Assembly: GCF_004341825.1 (NCBI RefSeq)
Contig: NZ_SMAG01000002.1
Location: forward strand, 434,001 to 498,000
Reading direction: 5' to 3'
Origin: Hazenella coriacea
GTDB lineage: Bacteria > Bacillota > Bacilli > Thermoactinomycetales > Thermoactinomycetaceae
DNA length: 64,000 nt
Within the stretch, counting starts at the first letter, position 1. Each line of letters opens with the position of its first letter. The notes below the pieces were generated by a model. That model ran no database searches, had not been told where the DNA came from, and saw only the letters and a list, made by a program, of their open reading frames with translations. The translations under genes and the position numbers were made by a program. Positions 51,463 to 63,377 of the stretch are shown here, one piece after another.

Positions 51463-52170
51463 ATGTTGACGGAGAAAGTGAAACAATGGCGGCATGCATT
51501 TAAATTAGATCCAAACAAGGTTCTCTCCGATTTGGCTCTCCAGATGATCGGTCATTCTGGGACGGATGTCTTGATCGTGGGTGGAACGGATGGAATTACC
51601 TTTGAAAATACTTGGTCATTACTAAAGAGAATTCGAAAGTATTCGATTCCCTGTGTGCAGGAGATCTCCACAGATTCTGCTGTAGTTCCTGGATTTGATG
51701 GTTACTTAATCCCTTCTGTATGTAATACCGAGCAAGCTCAGTGGATTCATGGAGCTCATCTAAAAGCGATCAAGAAGTATGGAGATTTTATTCCTTGGCA
51801 ACAAGTTTGTATGGAAGGATATGTGGTTTTAAATTCAGATGCTAAAGTGGCAAGACTCACAGGGGCACAAACGACATTGCAACGGGCTGACTTAGTTGCT
51901 TATGCTCGTTTAATCGAACACTTGTACCGGTTTCCGTTGATGTACATCGAATATAGTGGTACATTTGGCAATATCCAAATGGTACAAGCCGCAAAAAAGG
52001 AATTGAAGAATACAAGGTTAATTTATGGAGGAGGGATCACCACTGAAGATCAAGCTCGAACGATGGCTGAATGGGCAGATACGATTGTCGTAGGTAACTT
52101 AATTTATACAAATGTACAAAAAGCACTCCAAACCGTAGGTTGGGTAAAAGAAACAACTGTTCAGAGATGA
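51463..52170 (+). CDS. pcrB: Heptaprenylglyceryl phosphate synthase
   Basis: The 235-residue TIM barrel has the PcrB signature: [63 protein letters not shown] and [33 protein letters not shown]. It couples heptaprenyl diphosphate to glycerol-1-phosphate, the first step of an archaeal-type lipid made by Bacillales. The ATG at 51463 has GGAGGGAC upstream; the preceding open frame runs through the MITE relic. 17 bp before pcrA. Confidence 0.94.
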   Translation: MLTEKVKQWRHAFKLDPNKVLSDLALQMIGHSGTDVLIVGGTDGITFENTWSLLKRIRKYSIPCVQEISTDSAVVPGFDGYLIPSVCNTEQAQWIHGAHLKAIKKYGDFIPWQQVCMEGYVVLNSDAKVARLTGAQTTLQRADLVAYARLIEHLYRFPLMYIEYSGTFGNIQMVQAAKKELKNTRLIYGGGITTEDQARTMAEWADTIVVGNLIYTNVQKALQTVGWVKETTVQR

Positions 52171-52187
52171 TAAGAGGAGATGATGTT

Positions 52188-54383
52188 GTGATAAACAAGA
52201 CTGCCTTGTCAAAAGAAAAACTTTTACAAGGACTCAACCCTGCCCAACAATCAGCAGTAGAAACAACGGATGGACCTGTACAAATCGTGGCAGGTGCAGG
52301 AAGTGGAAAGACAAGGGTGCTCACACATCGAGTCGCTTATTTATTAGGGGAGAAACAGATTCATCCTTGGAATATTCTAGCGATCACTTTTACCAATAAA
52401 GCAGCTCGTGAGATGAAAGAACGGATTGTTAAGTTAGTCGGTCCGTCTGCGGAGGACATTTTAATCTCCACATTTCACTCGATGTGCGTTCGTTTTTTAA
52501 GGCGTGATATTGATCGAATGGGCTATTCTCGCAACTTTACAATTCTGGACACCTCTGATCAGCTTTCAGTGATTAAACAAGTACTGAAAGAAGAGAATCT
52601 CGACCCTAAAAAATTTGAACCCCGAATGATTCTAAATAAGATCAGCACAGCTAAAAACCATTTACAAGGACCTCAACAAATGAAGGCGAGAGCTTCGCAG
52701 TTTATGGAAGAAGTAGCTGCTGAAGTTTATGAAAAGTACCAAAGTAAGTTACGTAAGAATGAATCTCTCGACTTTGATGATTTACTCATGTTAACGGTAC
52801 GTCTGTTTGAAGAAGTCCCTGAAGTTAAAGACTACTACCAAAAGAAATATCAATATATTCATGTTGATGAGTATCAAGATACCAACCATGTCCAATATGT
52901 GCTTGTTAAAATGTTGGCAGAACGACATCAAAATATCTGTGTCGTGGGTGACTCTGATCAATCCATCTATCGGTTCCGAGGTGCAGACATCAGCAATATC
53001 TTAAATTTTGAGCGAGATTACCCTTCTGCCAAGCTGATTAAGCTAGAGCAAAACTACCGTTCAACGAAAAAAATTCTTCAAGCGGCCAACCATCTGATTG
53101 CCCATAATACAGAGCGTAAACCGAAGGATTTATGGACACAAAATGATGAAGGAGCACCCATTGAAATTTTCGAAGCAGGCAATGAACATGAAGAAGCTTA
53201 TTATGTCGCAGAAAATATAATACGAGGACATAAAGAACAGATTCCATATAATGACTATGCTGTTTTATATCGAACCAATGCTCAATCTCGTGTGATTGAG
53301 GAAGTAATGATGAAGTCCAATATTCCATACACGATCGTAGGTGGCATCAAATTCTACGAGCGAAAAGAGATTAAAGATGTACTGGCTTATCTGCGATTGG
53401 TTGTCAATCCACACGATGATCTCAGTTTGCAACGGATTATCAATGTTCCTCGTCGTGGAGTAGGAGCGGCTACTATGGAAAAAATAAGTAACTATGCTGC
53501 TTCTCAAGGCCTTTCGTTGTTTGATGCATTATTGGAAATGGATCAGATCGGCTTAACGAAAAGAGTCATGACACCGCTAGAGGAGTTTACCCTTTTGATT
53601 CGTCAGATGCATGCGATGGCTGATTATTTGTCAGCAGTAGAATTAACGGAAGAGATTTTAACGCGTTGTAGATATCGGGAGGAGCTTAAAAAAGAGAAAA
53701 CGATTGAAGCACAAGGTCGATTGGAAAATATTGATGAATTCATCTCTGTTGCCCAAGAGTTTGAACAGAGAAATGAGGATAAATCACTGATTGCATTTCT
53801 AACAGATTTAGCCTTGATCTCAGATGTGGATCAACTGGATGAATCAGATGAGAAGAGTGATGAAAAGGTTGCTTTAATGACCTTGCATAGTGCAAAAGGG
53901 CTGGAATTTCCGCATGTATTCTTAGTAGGGTTGGAAGAAGGGATTTTCCCCCATAATCGTTCTTTAGATGATGAATCGGAAATGGAAGAAGAACGGCGTC
54001 TAGCTTATGTAGGAATTACACGTGCCGAAGAAACACTTCATATTTCGCGGGCCCGGTCTCGAACGATTTATGGACAGACCAACGCCAACTTGCCCTCTCG
54101 CTTTCTAAAAGAAATTCCTGTGGAATTGGTGGAACATGTAGGACAAAGTCGACCTACGGTTGTAAAAACACCTGTTTTCCAAAGGCAGTCAGTCAGTCGT
54201 CCTGAACCGAATCGTGAGCTGAACTGGAATGTAGGCGATAAAGCTGAGCATAGCAAGTGGGGAATCGGAACTGTGGTAAAAGTGCAAGGAGAGGGTGGTG
54301 ATTTGGAATTAAATATCGCCTTTCCATCACCCATCGGTATTAAAAAACTATTAGCGAGATATGCACCGATTCAAAAGGTTTGA
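52188..54383 (+). CDS. pcrA: ATP-dependent DNA helicase PcrA (UvrD/Rep type)
   Basis: About 731 residues. Superfamily 1A motifs in order: [33 protein letters not shown] (Q motif and Walker A), [48 protein letters not shown] (Walker B), [66 protein letters not shown]. It moves 3'-5' in repair and plasmid replication. GTG start at 52188 behind AGAGGAGATG. Tail after residue 660 is the usual variable C terminus. Confidence 0.96.
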   Translation: MINKTALSKEKLLQGLNPAQQSAVETTDGPVQIVAGAGSGKTRVLTHRVAYLLGEKQIHPWNILAITFTNKAAREMKERIVKLVGPSAEDILISTFHSMCVRFLRRDIDRMGYSRNFTILDTSDQLSVIKQVLKEENLDPKKFEPRMILNKISTAKNHLQGPQQMKARASQFMEEVAAEVYEKYQSKLRKNESLDFDDLLMLTVRLFEEVPEVKDYYQKKYQYIHVDEYQDTNHVQYVLVKMLAERHQNICVVGDSDQSIYRFRGADISNILNFERDYPSAKLIKLEQNYRSTKKILQAANHLIAHNTERKPKDLWTQNDEGAPIEIFEAGNEHEEAYYVAENIIRGHKEQIPYNDYAVLYRTNAQSRVIEEVMMKSNIPYTIVGGIKFYERKEIKDVLAYLRLVVNPHDDLSLQRIINVPRRGVGAATMEKISNYAASQGLSLFDALLEMDQIGLTKRVMTPLEEFTLLIRQMHAMADYLSAVELTEEILTRCRYREELKKEKTIEAQGRLENIDEFISVAQEFEQRNEDKSLIAFLTDLALISDVDQLDESDEKSDEKVALMTLHSAKGLEFPHVFLVGLEEGIFPHNRSLDDESEMEEERRLAYVGITRAEETLHISRARSRTIYGQTNANLPSRFLKEIPVELVEHVGQSRPTVVKTPVFQRQSVSRPEPNRELNWNVGDKAEHSKWGIGTVVKVQGEGGDLELNIAFPSPIGIKKLLARYAPIQKV

Positions 54384-54407
54384 GTTGTGACTATTCCTAA
54401 AGTCTAG

Positions 54408-56459
<2,052 letters not shown>

Positions 56460-56530
56460 AGTTCATATGCTAAGTCAGTGAGTGATTTTTTCATGGAAAT
56501 CATTTCAAATAACTGATATTATTAAATTTG

Positions 56531-56560
56531 ACCAATCTGTTTACAGGTTGGTTTTTTTAT
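56531..56560 (+). terminator. Intrinsic terminator after ligA
   Basis: ACCAATCTG pairs with CAGGTTGGT, followed by TTTTTTT. Confidence 0.83.
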
Positions 56561-56642
56561 AGTTGTCCCCCCTTGCGATTTCATTCATGATCTAGTTCAA
56601 TGTTATTAGAAAAGTAACCGATTATTGAAAGGCAGAGGGCTC

Positions 56643-58328
56643 ATGAGATGGAGATGGAAGTGGATCGGACTGGTTATAGGTTTGATCTTGGTCTGTTTGA
56701 TTAGCGTTTCCGCATGTGAAGGAATCCAGTATTGGGTTCATGGACCTTCCTCAAATCAAACAGTCGGAACATACGGAATAGACGAAAATGAACAAGAAAA
56801 CAAACTCGTACTAGAACCATATGCGAAAGAAGTAAAAGGAAAATTAACTTCTCCGTTATACCAAACATCTACTGTTGATACCATTGTAGAAATTGCAGGT
56901 TATATTGAAAAATATAAGGAACTTCGTACGTCTTTTATGTGGGTGGAAATGAATTATCAGGGGGAACAGGAAGAAGACCTTCCTTCTGCTTTTCACTATT
57001 ATATTCCGATCTATGAAGGAGATTTTCGAGAAAAGGTTCGTTTATTTTCAGGCAAAGGGGCTTATCAAATAACGATTCATGTTCCTTCTATGGAAGAAGA
57101 TGAATATTATTATCCTTTTGCTAAAATCAATATCACTAATACCAATCCAAAGATCGAACGAGATCTTAGTTATAGTTTAAAAGCAAGACAAGAGGGCTTG
57201 CAAATCTCTTCACCACTTGAAGGATATCAGATGATTCATGATTCCCTTGAGCTGACTGGCAAAGTTACCAATGATAAGATTAAAAAGCTGTTAGTCCAAC
57301 AGAAAAAAGGGTCTGAACAATGGCAACAAGTCATTTCTGTGAAAAACGGAAAATTTGAAGAAAAGATTCCGCTCTTGTTTGGTGAAGGAATTCATGAAGT
57401 TCAAGTGATGCTTCCTGATCTTACCAGAGAAGGGTATTATTTAGAGGGCTCTACCTTTTTTGCCTCCAATACATCGTTAAAGAAACGCACGCCAATCACG
57501 TATTCTCGTCTGTATCAAGAACGAGGAATTGAATTAACTCATCCGATTGCAGGTGGAGATGAAGCTGATCTCACTTATCGAATTGCGGGAAAGATTGATG
57601 CTTCAGCCCCATATGCAAAAGAGACGAATCATTTGATTGTGCAAACCAAGAAAGGAAAAGAGAAGGCTACTTATTTTATCCCTGTGGAAAAATACCGATT
57701 TGATTCAGATATTTGGTTGCGATTCGGTTCAGGAGAATATGAAGTTACTATTTTTGTACCTGAGGTGACGAAAGAAAAAAGGGACTTTTTCCGCTTTTAT
57801 ACAGTTGCTACTTTTCAAGTAAAGAGTCAAGCACAAAAGGACTTAAGAAATTTCCTTCCGTCTAGGGGGATTCAATCCGATCATGCAACGATTAAGAACA
57901 TAGCGCAGGAAGTAACGGCAGGAAAGAAGACAGACCGGGATCGTGCTTATGCGATTTACCGTTATGTGGCTACCACACTTCGATATGATATGGACAAGTA
58001 TCGAAGAAATAGTTTTGAATGGGATGATAGTGCACTTAAATCAATTCGAACTCAATCAGGAGTCTGCCAAGACTTTTCTTTTCTTGCGATCGCAATGTTT
58101 CGCTCTTTGGATATGCCTGCACGTTTCGTAGAAGGTCATGCAGGTGGACAACGACATGCTTGGGTAGAGGTCTGGATGGATGGACGATGGGTGACAATGG
58201 ATCCTACATGGGGGGCTGGTTACATCACTCCGGATGGCAGGTTTATACAAAAATATGATAAACAATACTTCGATCCATCCCCAGCGAGTTTCGCAAAAAC
58301 GCATCGACGAACAGGTGTGGTTTATTAA
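56643..58328 (+). CDS. Transglutaminase-like protein with N-terminal membrane/lipoprotein signal
   Basis: About 561 residues. Residues 1-25 are hydrophobic with a Cys (ISVSAC), compatible with a lipoprotein or membrane anchor. The middle 400 residues are repeated beta-rich modules without known match. The C-terminal transglutaminase-like (TGc) domain has Cys475 in SGVCQDFSFLAI, His505 in QRHAWVEVWM and Asp520 in TMDPTWG, so the triad is intact. Such bacterial domains may be proteases or transferases at the cell surface. ATG at 56643 with AAAGGCAGAGG ahead. A terminator follows. Confidence 0.82.
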   Translation: MRWRWKWIGLVIGLILVCLISVSACEGIQYWVHGPSSNQTVGTYGIDENEQENKLVLEPYAKEVKGKLTSPLYQTSTVDTIVEIAGYIEKYKELRTSFMWVEMNYQGEQEEDLPSAFHYYIPIYEGDFREKVRLFSGKGAYQITIHVPSMEEDEYYYPFAKINITNTNPKIERDLSYSLKARQEGLQISSPLEGYQMIHDSLELTGKVTNDKIKKLLVQQKKGSEQWQQVISVKNGKFEEKIPLLFGEGIHEVQVMLPDLTREGYYLEGSTFFASNTSLKKRTPITYSRLYQERGIELTHPIAGGDEADLTYRIAGKIDASAPYAKETNHLIVQTKKGKEKATYFIPVEKYRFDSDIWLRFGSGEYEVTIFVPEVTKEKRDFFRFYTVATFQVKSQAQKDLRNFLPSRGIQSDHATIKNIAQEVTAGKKTDRDRAYAIYRYVATTLRYDMDKYRRNSFEWDDSALKSIRTQSGVCQDFSFLAIAMFRSLDMPARFVEGHAGGQRHAWVEVWMDGRWVTMDPTWGAGYITPDGRFIQKYDKQYFDPSPASFAKTHRRTGVVY

Positions 58329-58344
58329 TTGTAAAGGGGAACCA

Positions 58345-58379
58345 AAAAGCACAGGCAAAACGGAGCCTGTGCTTTTTTG
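58345..58379 (+). terminator. Intrinsic terminator after the transglutaminase-like gene
   Basis: AAGCACAGGC at 58347-58356 pairs with GCCTGTGCTT at 58365-58374, then TTTTT. It lies between convergent genes and may serve tatD too. Confidence 0.85.
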
Positions 58380-59150
58380 CTAAGAGCGTCGATAAAAGCG
58401 AAGTGCATTTTCAACCACTTGGCTAGAGAGTTTTTCTAAGGGATCACCACGTAATTGGGCAAGATGAATCAGTAGCTTTTCGATCATGAGAGGTTGGGTG
58501 AATTGACCTGCAAAAGGACCTTCAAAAGGCCAGGGACCATCTGTTTCAACCATTAATTGTTCAATGGGATACCATGTTGCGATTTTGGCTGTGATCGGAT
58601 GATAATAAATATCTGGAGTGACAGAAATCATATATCCCGCATCAGCCATCCGGCGACAAGTAGCGTGATCTGATTTAAACCAATGGAAATGGGCTTGTTG
58701 TATATCGATTTCTTCAAGCAGATCACAGACCACTGTTGCTTCCTCGTGTACAGCATGAAGAATGACCGGCTTGTGAAGCTCTTTAGCTAGCTCTAAAAAG
58801 GAAACTAGAATTTGAAAGTGTTCTTTATCTGAGAAATCATTTCCTTGTTGACGGGAGATCCGCTTGAGATAAGTGGGGAGTCCAATCTCTCCAATCGCAT
58901 CGATCTCGTTTTCATGATTGCGAATCCATTGGATCAGAGCTGACACATCTGTAGGTGACTGTTCTGGATGGAAACCACAAGCGGCGATCACTTTGCTAGG
59001 ATAAGCTCGTTTCCATTGAAGTGTACGTTGTGAAGAAGATAAATCCATGGAAACAGCGGTCATTCCGACAATCTGAGGGTGTTCGCAAAATTGCTGGATC
59101 TCCTCATCAGTATACTTTTCTAAATGGATATGGGAATCAAAGATGAGCAT
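58380..59150 (-). CDS. TatD-family metal-dependent hydrolase
   Basis: The protein of 256 residues has metal-binding motifs of the TatD amidohydrolase fold: FDSHIHLEK at the N terminus, EIGLPTYLKR, PVILHAVHEE and the C-terminal MVETDGPWPFEG. TatD members are 3'-5' DNA/RNA exonucleases. It overlaps the thiZ gene by 14 bases at the end of the thiamine-uptake operon, an association worth noting; a role with thiamine transport is not evident. Confidence 0.88.
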   Translation of the reverse strand: MLIFDSHIHLEKYTDEEIQQFCEHPQIVGMTAVSMDLSSSQRTLQWKRAYPSKVIAACGFHPEQSPTDVSALIQWIRNHENEIDAIGEIGLPTYLKRISRQQGNDFSDKEHFQILVSFLELAKELHKPVILHAVHEEATVVCDLLEEIDIQQAHFHWFKSDHATCRRMADAGYMISVTPDIYYHPITAKIATWYPIEQLMVETDGPWPFEGPFAGQFTQPLMIEKLLIHLAQLRGDPLEKLSSQVVENALRFYRRS

Positions 59151-59892
59151 GTTCAGACTCCTTGGTGATGAGTAAGTCTTCTAACTTTCGTGCTAACTGA
59201 AGCCATTCTTTACTCCCACGCATCGTGATTCGTTCCTCGCGAGGAAAAGGAACGATTTGTTCTTCTTTGATACTCATCGGATTGGCATCAAGCACATAGA
59301 TGCGATCTGATAAAAGAATCGCTTCGTCGATACTATGTGTGATGAAGAGAATCGTTAATTGTTCTTTTATAAATAAAGAGAACAACCATTGCTGCATGTT
59401 CGCTCTTGTCAATGCATCTAAAGCAGCAAAGGGTTCATCCAAACAAAGTAACTGACTGCGACTTGCCAATGCACGGGTAAAAGCGACCCGTTGTTGCATT
59501 CCACCTGATAACTCATGTGGGTAGTGATGGGCGACATCCGAGAGTCCTGCACGATCTAATAAATCAGAGATTTCTGCATCATTAAGCTTGTTTTTTAACT
59601 CTTGCGCAAGACGGACGTTTTCAGTGATCGTTCGCCAAGGTAAGAGAGAAGGTTGCTGTGGCATATAGCCGATTTGTCCTCGTTGACCCTGTACACGTTT
59701 TCCATGAAGCCAGATTTCACCATCCTGTGGCACATGTAGACCACCAATACAATAAAAAAGTGTGCTTTTACCACTTCCTGAAGGGCCGATCAATGAGACA
59801 AACTCCCCTTGATTCACTTGCAGAGAAAGTTGGTCAATAATTTGCTTATTGTCATAGGAAAATGATAAATCCTTAATCTCTAGTAGAGGCAT
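59137..59892 (-). CDS. thiZ: ABC transporter ATPase for thiamine precursor uptake (ThiZ type)
   Basis: A 251-residue ATPase of the NitT/TauT/SsuB group: GPSGSGKSTLFYCIGGL (Walker A), GYMPQQPSLLPWRTI, LSGGMQQRVAFTRALASRSQLLCLDEPFAALDALTRANMQQW (signature plus Walker B), FITHSIDEAI. It powers import by the permease encoded by the overlapping gene. Operon and TPP riboswitch show that the substrate is a thiamine precursor, likely hydroxymethylpyrimidine (family knowledge of ThiXYZ). Confidence 0.92.
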   Translation of the reverse strand: MPLLEIKDLSFSYDNKQIIDQLSLQVNQGEFVSLIGPSGSGKSTLFYCIGGLHVPQDGEIWLHGKRVQGQRGQIGYMPQQPSLLPWRTITENVRLAQELKNKLNDAEISDLLDRAGLSDVAHHYPHELSGGMQQRVAFTRALASRSQLLCLDEPFAALDALTRANMQQWLFSLFIKEQLTILFITHSIDEAILLSDRIYVLDANPMSIKEEQIVPFPREERITMRGSKEWLQLARKLEDLLITKESEHAHL

Positions 59893-60655
59893 GGGAACGA
59901 CCTCCTCCCTGTTTCCAACGTGAACTTAACCATTCCAAGAAGGTAATAAGTCCAAATAAGCAAAGGCTTAGGCACATAATGAGTAAAATAGCAAGCATGA
60001 CCCGATCTGTGCGGAAGGAAGAGGAGGCAAGAGTCATGATCACACCTAATCCATGTTCAGCTCCCAACCACTCGGCGATGACAGCCCCCATCACACTGTA
60101 AGTAGCTGATACTTTTAATCCTGAGAATAATGAAGGTAAGGCAGAAGGCCACTCTAGCTTTCGAAACAATTCCCACCGACTTGCACCAGCCATTTTTAAA
60201 TAGATGAGTAATGTGCGATCCGTTTGTAAAAAGCCATCCATCATGGATACGGTTACTGGGAAAAAGCAGACCAGAGCCACTACGATTAACTTAGGTAACA
60301 TTCCTAAACCTAGCCACATCACTAGTAATGGAGCGAGTGCGATCAATGGGATGTTTTGTGAAAGGACAATCAACGGATACACCATCTTTTTTAAAAAGGA
60401 GGAAAGATGGAGGAAGGTCGCTGTACTCATCCCAACGACCACTCCGATGGCAAGTCCTGCTAAGGCGATCTGAATCGTCGCCATGACTTCAGTTCCTAAC
60501 CGTGGTGCATACTCAAAAAATTCCTTTACAATCGCACTGGGTGCTGGTAGCATCCAAGCATCAATGTGCCAATAGGTAACCGAACTTTCCCAGATCACTA
60601 AAAGAAAAAGAATGAAAACGGCAGAAGGCCAGATTTTTTTCCATGTATTAATCAT
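59873..60655 (-). CDS. thiX: ABC transporter permease (ThiX type)
   Basis: The protein of 260 residues has about six membrane helices and the permease EAA-type loop MAGASRWELFRKLEWPSALPSLFSGLKVSATYSVMGAVIAEWLGAEHGLG, typical of the BPD_transp_1/NitT-TauT type. It forms the channel for the ThiXYZ importer. It overlaps thiZ by 20 bases and the MTH1187-type gene by eight. Confidence 0.92.
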   Translation of the reverse strand: MINTWKKIWPSAVFILFLLVIWESSVTYWHIDAWMLPAPSAIVKEFFEYAPRLGTEVMATIQIALAGLAIGVVVGMSTATFLHLSSFLKKMVYPLIVLSQNIPLIALAPLLVMWLGLGMLPKLIVVALVCFFPVTVSMMDGFLQTDRTLLIYLKMAGASRWELFRKLEWPSALPSLFSGLKVSATYSVMGAVIAEWLGAEHGLGVIMTLASSSFRTDRVMLAILLIMCLSLCLFGLITFLEWLSSRWKQGGGRSHASTRD

Positions 60656-60944
60656 ATTTCTTCGTCAACTCACTCATAGAGGCTCCAGTGGGGTTGTGAT
60701 AGATTTTTACTTGGCTGATGATACTTTGACACCCCAGACGAACCATCTCTTCATTCATCTCCTGGATGATTTTTAATAGCTCAGGTAGTTCTCCTTCCAT
60801 GGTTGTTTCTAAAGGTCCTACCCGATAACGAACTCCTGCGGCTTGAATAATCTCAATTGCCCGATCCACAAAGGGAATGACATTTTCCCCTTGTGGAGGT
60901 CGTGGAATGATTTGAATACTAACCAAGGTATGAGCCATGATCAT
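60648..60944 (-). CDS. MTH1187-family thiamine-binding-like protein
   Basis: The 98-residue protein is of the MTH1187/YkoF-like fold (thiamine-binding superfamily): VSIQIIPRPPQGENVIPFVDRAIEIIQAAGVRYRVGPLETTMEGELPELLKIIQEMNEEMVRLGCQSIISQVKIYHNP. The GPLETTMEGE pattern is characteristic. Homologues bind thiamine and buffer it near the transporter (YkoF in B. subtilis lies in the same kind of operon). Its ATG shares one base with the thiY stop (TAATG), indicating coupled translation. Confidence 0.88.
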   Translation of the reverse strand: MIMAHTLVSIQIIPRPPQGENVIPFVDRAIEIIQAAGVRYRVGPLETTMEGELPELLKIIQEMNEEMVRLGCQSIISQVKIYHNPTGASMSELTKKYD

Positions 60945-61954
60945 TATTCTCCTTTAGGTAAGAAGTCATTGGTGAAGGCAGTAGCAGGATCGAACTCCCC
61001 TTCAAGTAACTGATACTTCTTAAGCCAATTCGCATAGTTGGTCCATACTTCTACTTTTTGTTCACCCCAGCGAGGTGCATCATCTTGGTAACGTTTACTT
61101 AACCAAGCTTGACTCTTTTTCACGAGATCAGGATCTAGATCTGGTTCAGCTTTGATCAAAATATCTGCGGCTTGCTCAGGATTTTGAATCGAAAATTCAT
61201 ATCCTTGACTAACTGCTTTCATAAAGGAACGCACGGTTTCGGGATCTTGCTTTATTGTTTTCTCACCAGCAATGAGAACAGGGGTATAATAATCCAAGTC
61301 CTTGGAGTAGTCAGTGAGATAAACAGTGTTTAATTTTTCACCGCGAAGCTCAGCTTCAATCCCTGTCCAGGCATAGTAAATCCACATGAAATCTACATCT
61401 TTTTTCACAGCTGTAAAAAAGTCTATATTTCCGCTGTTGATGATTTTTACTTTGTTGGGATCAGCTTGATCGATTGTCATCAGTGAACTGATCATCTGCT
61501 TTTCAATGGGTGAGCCAAAGCCACCATATTTTTTTCCTTCAAAGTCTTTAGGACGTTGGATGTTTTTAGCTACAGGAGAAGCAAACCCAGACGTGTTGTG
61601 TTGAATAATTGCACCAATGGAAACAATCGGTACTCCTTGAGCACGGGCTTGAGTGACACTTTCTTGGTTACTGACAGCAAACTCAGCTTGACCTGTTGCG
61701 ATCATTTTTTCTGAGCCTGCTTCACCCGGTTGAATAATTTTCACATCTAATCCAGCATCTTTAAAAAATCCTTGATCGCGAGCTACATATAGACCTGTAT
61801 GGTTCGTGTTGGGAGTCCAGTCGAGGACAACCGTAATGGGTTTTAATTGACCTGTGGTTGAGTCAGACTGGGAAGAAGGGTCTCCCATTCCACAAGCAGA
61901 GGTAAATAAAAGAAGAAAGGTTAATAGAATGATGGAAACAGAATGACGTTTCAC
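60944..61954 (-). CDS. thiY: Substrate-binding lipoprotein for thiamine precursors (ThiY/NMT1)
   Basis: About 336 residues. A lipoprotein signal (VKRHSVSIILLTFLLLFTSAC with lipobox TSAC) precedes the NMT1/THI5-like domain: PITVVLDWTPNTNHTGLYVARDQGFFKDAGLDVKIIQPGEAG, the signature shared with HMP-phosphate synthase. It binds hydroxymethylpyrimidine-type precursors outside the cell. I chose the GTG at 61954, nine bases after AAGGAG; the frame to 61999 runs into the riboswitch terminator. First gene of the TPP-controlled operon. Confidence 0.92.
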   Translation of the reverse strand: MKRHSVSIILLTFLLLFTSACGMGDPSSQSDSTTGQLKPITVVLDWTPNTNHTGLYVARDQGFFKDAGLDVKIIQPGEAGSEKMIATGQAEFAVSNQESVTQARAQGVPIVSIGAIIQHNTSGFASPVAKNIQRPKDFEGKKYGGFGSPIEKQMISSLMTIDQADPNKVKIINSGNIDFFTAVKKDVDFMWIYYAWTGIEAELRGEKLNTVYLTDYSKDLDYYTPVLIAGEKTIKQDPETVRSFMKAVSQGYEFSIQNPEQAADILIKAEPDLDPDLVKKSQAWLSKRYQDDAPRWGEQKVEVWTNYANWLKKYQLLEGEFDPATAFTNDFLPKGE

Positions 61955-61986
61955 CCTAAACAACTCCTTGTTGTTAATCAGATGAC

Positions 61987-62017
61987 AAAAAAACGCCATC
62001 CTGATCTGGAAGGCGCA
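61987..62017 (-). terminator. Expression-platform terminator of the TPP riboswitch
   Basis: On the minus strand CTGCGCCTTCC...GGATGGCG forms a hairpin with TTTTTTT after it. It lies between the riboswitch and thiY. Confidence 0.8.
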
Positions 62018-62047
62018 GTTATCTAAAAATAGCTATGTTTAATAGCT

Positions 62048-62142
62048 TGCAAGTTCCTACGCCGGCATTACCCGGATCAGGTTCATGGGTCAGTGTATGG
62101 GTACACTTTCTCAGCCAGCCATATTCTAGCTCCCCGTGGTGT
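62048..62142 (-). promoter_or_regulatory. TPP (THI box) riboswitch
   Basis: The minus strand carries ACCACGGGGAGCT, GCTGAGA (complement of TCTCAGC at 62109-62115) and the conserved CCTGATCCGGGTAATGCCGG, then CGTAGGAA. These are the P1-P5 core of the TPP riboswitch. TPP binding should favour the terminator at 61987-62017, shutting the thiamine-precursor operon. Confidence 0.95.
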
Positions 62143-62159
62143 TCAGTTGTCTCGAGCCC

Positions 62160-62188
62160 ATTATATGAAAGAGAATAATATTTGTCTA
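62160..62188 (-). promoter_or_regulatory. Sigma-A promoter of the thiamine operon
   Basis: On the minus strand TAGACA (62188-62183) and TATAAT (62165-62160) are 17 bases apart, just upstream of the riboswitch. Confidence 0.75.
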
Positions 62189-62287
62189 TCATGTGAAAAT
62201 TACACGGAATGATTCCACTTTTCTATCATCCATTAATTTGTAGAGTAAATGATATACTACGTGTGAATGTCAAAGTTGAGGTGCAAG

Positions 62288-63202
62288 ATGGAAAAGCAAA
62301 TGAAACTGATGTTTGAACACATTGTCAACTCACAAGAAGATGGAAAAATGCTTCATCAAGTACTAAAGAACCGTTTCAAGTTTTCGCGACGAATGATGAG
62401 CCGTTTAAAAATGAATCGTTTGGTCACAGTGAATGGGGAAGTGATCTATTATACCGCTCGGGTTCAGCAAGGGGATCAGATTGAGATTCAGTTTTTAGTC
62501 GAAGATGCTGAATATATCCCACCTCAACCGACGGAGTTTACAGTGGTTTACGAAGATGAAGACCTCATTGTCGTTGATAAGCCACCTGGACTCGTTGTAC
62601 ATCCAACCAAAGGTTATCCCGATCAGACTTTGGCTAATGGATTGATGCATTATTGGTTAGAGCGTGGAGAAACTCATAAAGTTCGACCTGTTACTCGTTT
62701 GGATAAAAATACATCTGGATTGATGGTAGTTGGAAAACACGCTTATACTCATGCCTATTTGGCTGAACAGATGGCGGAGAAAAGATACCAGCGCGAATAT
62801 CTGGCCTGGGTTCATCACCAGATCATTGAAGATCAAGGAACCATTGATGATCCCATTGGGATGGACATGTCTCAAACTATTTTTCGTTCCGTTAGGGAAG
62901 ATGGAGCCCAAGCTATCACCCACTTTCGAGTGATTCAACGTTGGGAAGATGCGACCTTAGTTCGTCTACAGTTGGAAACAGGGCGTACGCACCAAATTCG
63001 GATTCACCTATCTGCACGAGGTTACCCGATTATCGGTGATGACATGTATGGAACGAAAGAGGATCAGCATTTGATCACTCGTCAAGCCCTTCATGCCACT
63101 TATCTTCGTTTATATCACCCTCGTCATCGTAAATGGATGGAGTGGGAATCACCGATTCCGGAAGATATACAAGAATTGATGAAACGATTAAATAAGAAAT
63201 GA
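62288..63202 (+). CDS. RluA-family pseudouridine synthase
   Basis: About 304 residues. An S4-like N terminus (KNRFKFSRRMMSRLKMNRLVTVNGEVI) is followed by the PSUS domain: VYEDEDLIVVDKPPGLVVHPTKGYPDQTLANGL and RPVTRLDKNTSGLMVVGKHAY with catalytic Asp, then RTHQIRIHLSARGYPIIGDDMYG. It converts uridines to pseudouridine in rRNA or tRNA; the target is unknown. The ATG at 62288 has GAGGTG six bases upstream. A terminator follows. Confidence 0.92.
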   Translation: MEKQMKLMFEHIVNSQEDGKMLHQVLKNRFKFSRRMMSRLKMNRLVTVNGEVIYYTARVQQGDQIEIQFLVEDAEYIPPQPTEFTVVYEDEDLIVVDKPPGLVVHPTKGYPDQTLANGLMHYWLERGETHKVRPVTRLDKNTSGLMVVGKHAYTHAYLAEQMAEKRYQREYLAWVHHQIIEDQGTIDDPIGMDMSQTIFRSVREDGAQAITHFRVIQRWEDATLVRLQLETGRTHQIRIHLSARGYPIIGDDMYGTKEDQHLITRQALHATYLRLYHPRHRKWMEWESPIPEDIQELMKRLNKK

Positions 63203-63221
63203 AATCATTGAAGTTATCAGT

Positions 63222-63250
63222 AAGATCGCATTCGCATGCGGTCTTTTTTA
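63222..63250 (+). terminator. Intrinsic terminator after the pseudouridine synthase gene
   Basis: AAGATCGCAT at 63222-63231 pairs with ATGCGGTCTT at 63236-63245, then TTTT. Confidence 0.85.
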
Positions 63251-63377
63251 ATTAAAAAATTTATATAACAAATATTTTTAATAATGTGGAGGATTCAATC
63301 AATGAATGTAGAATTTTATTCATAGAAAGGTCAAATATAATGACTCTTCAGAAACTATGAAGTGAGGGGGAAATGGA

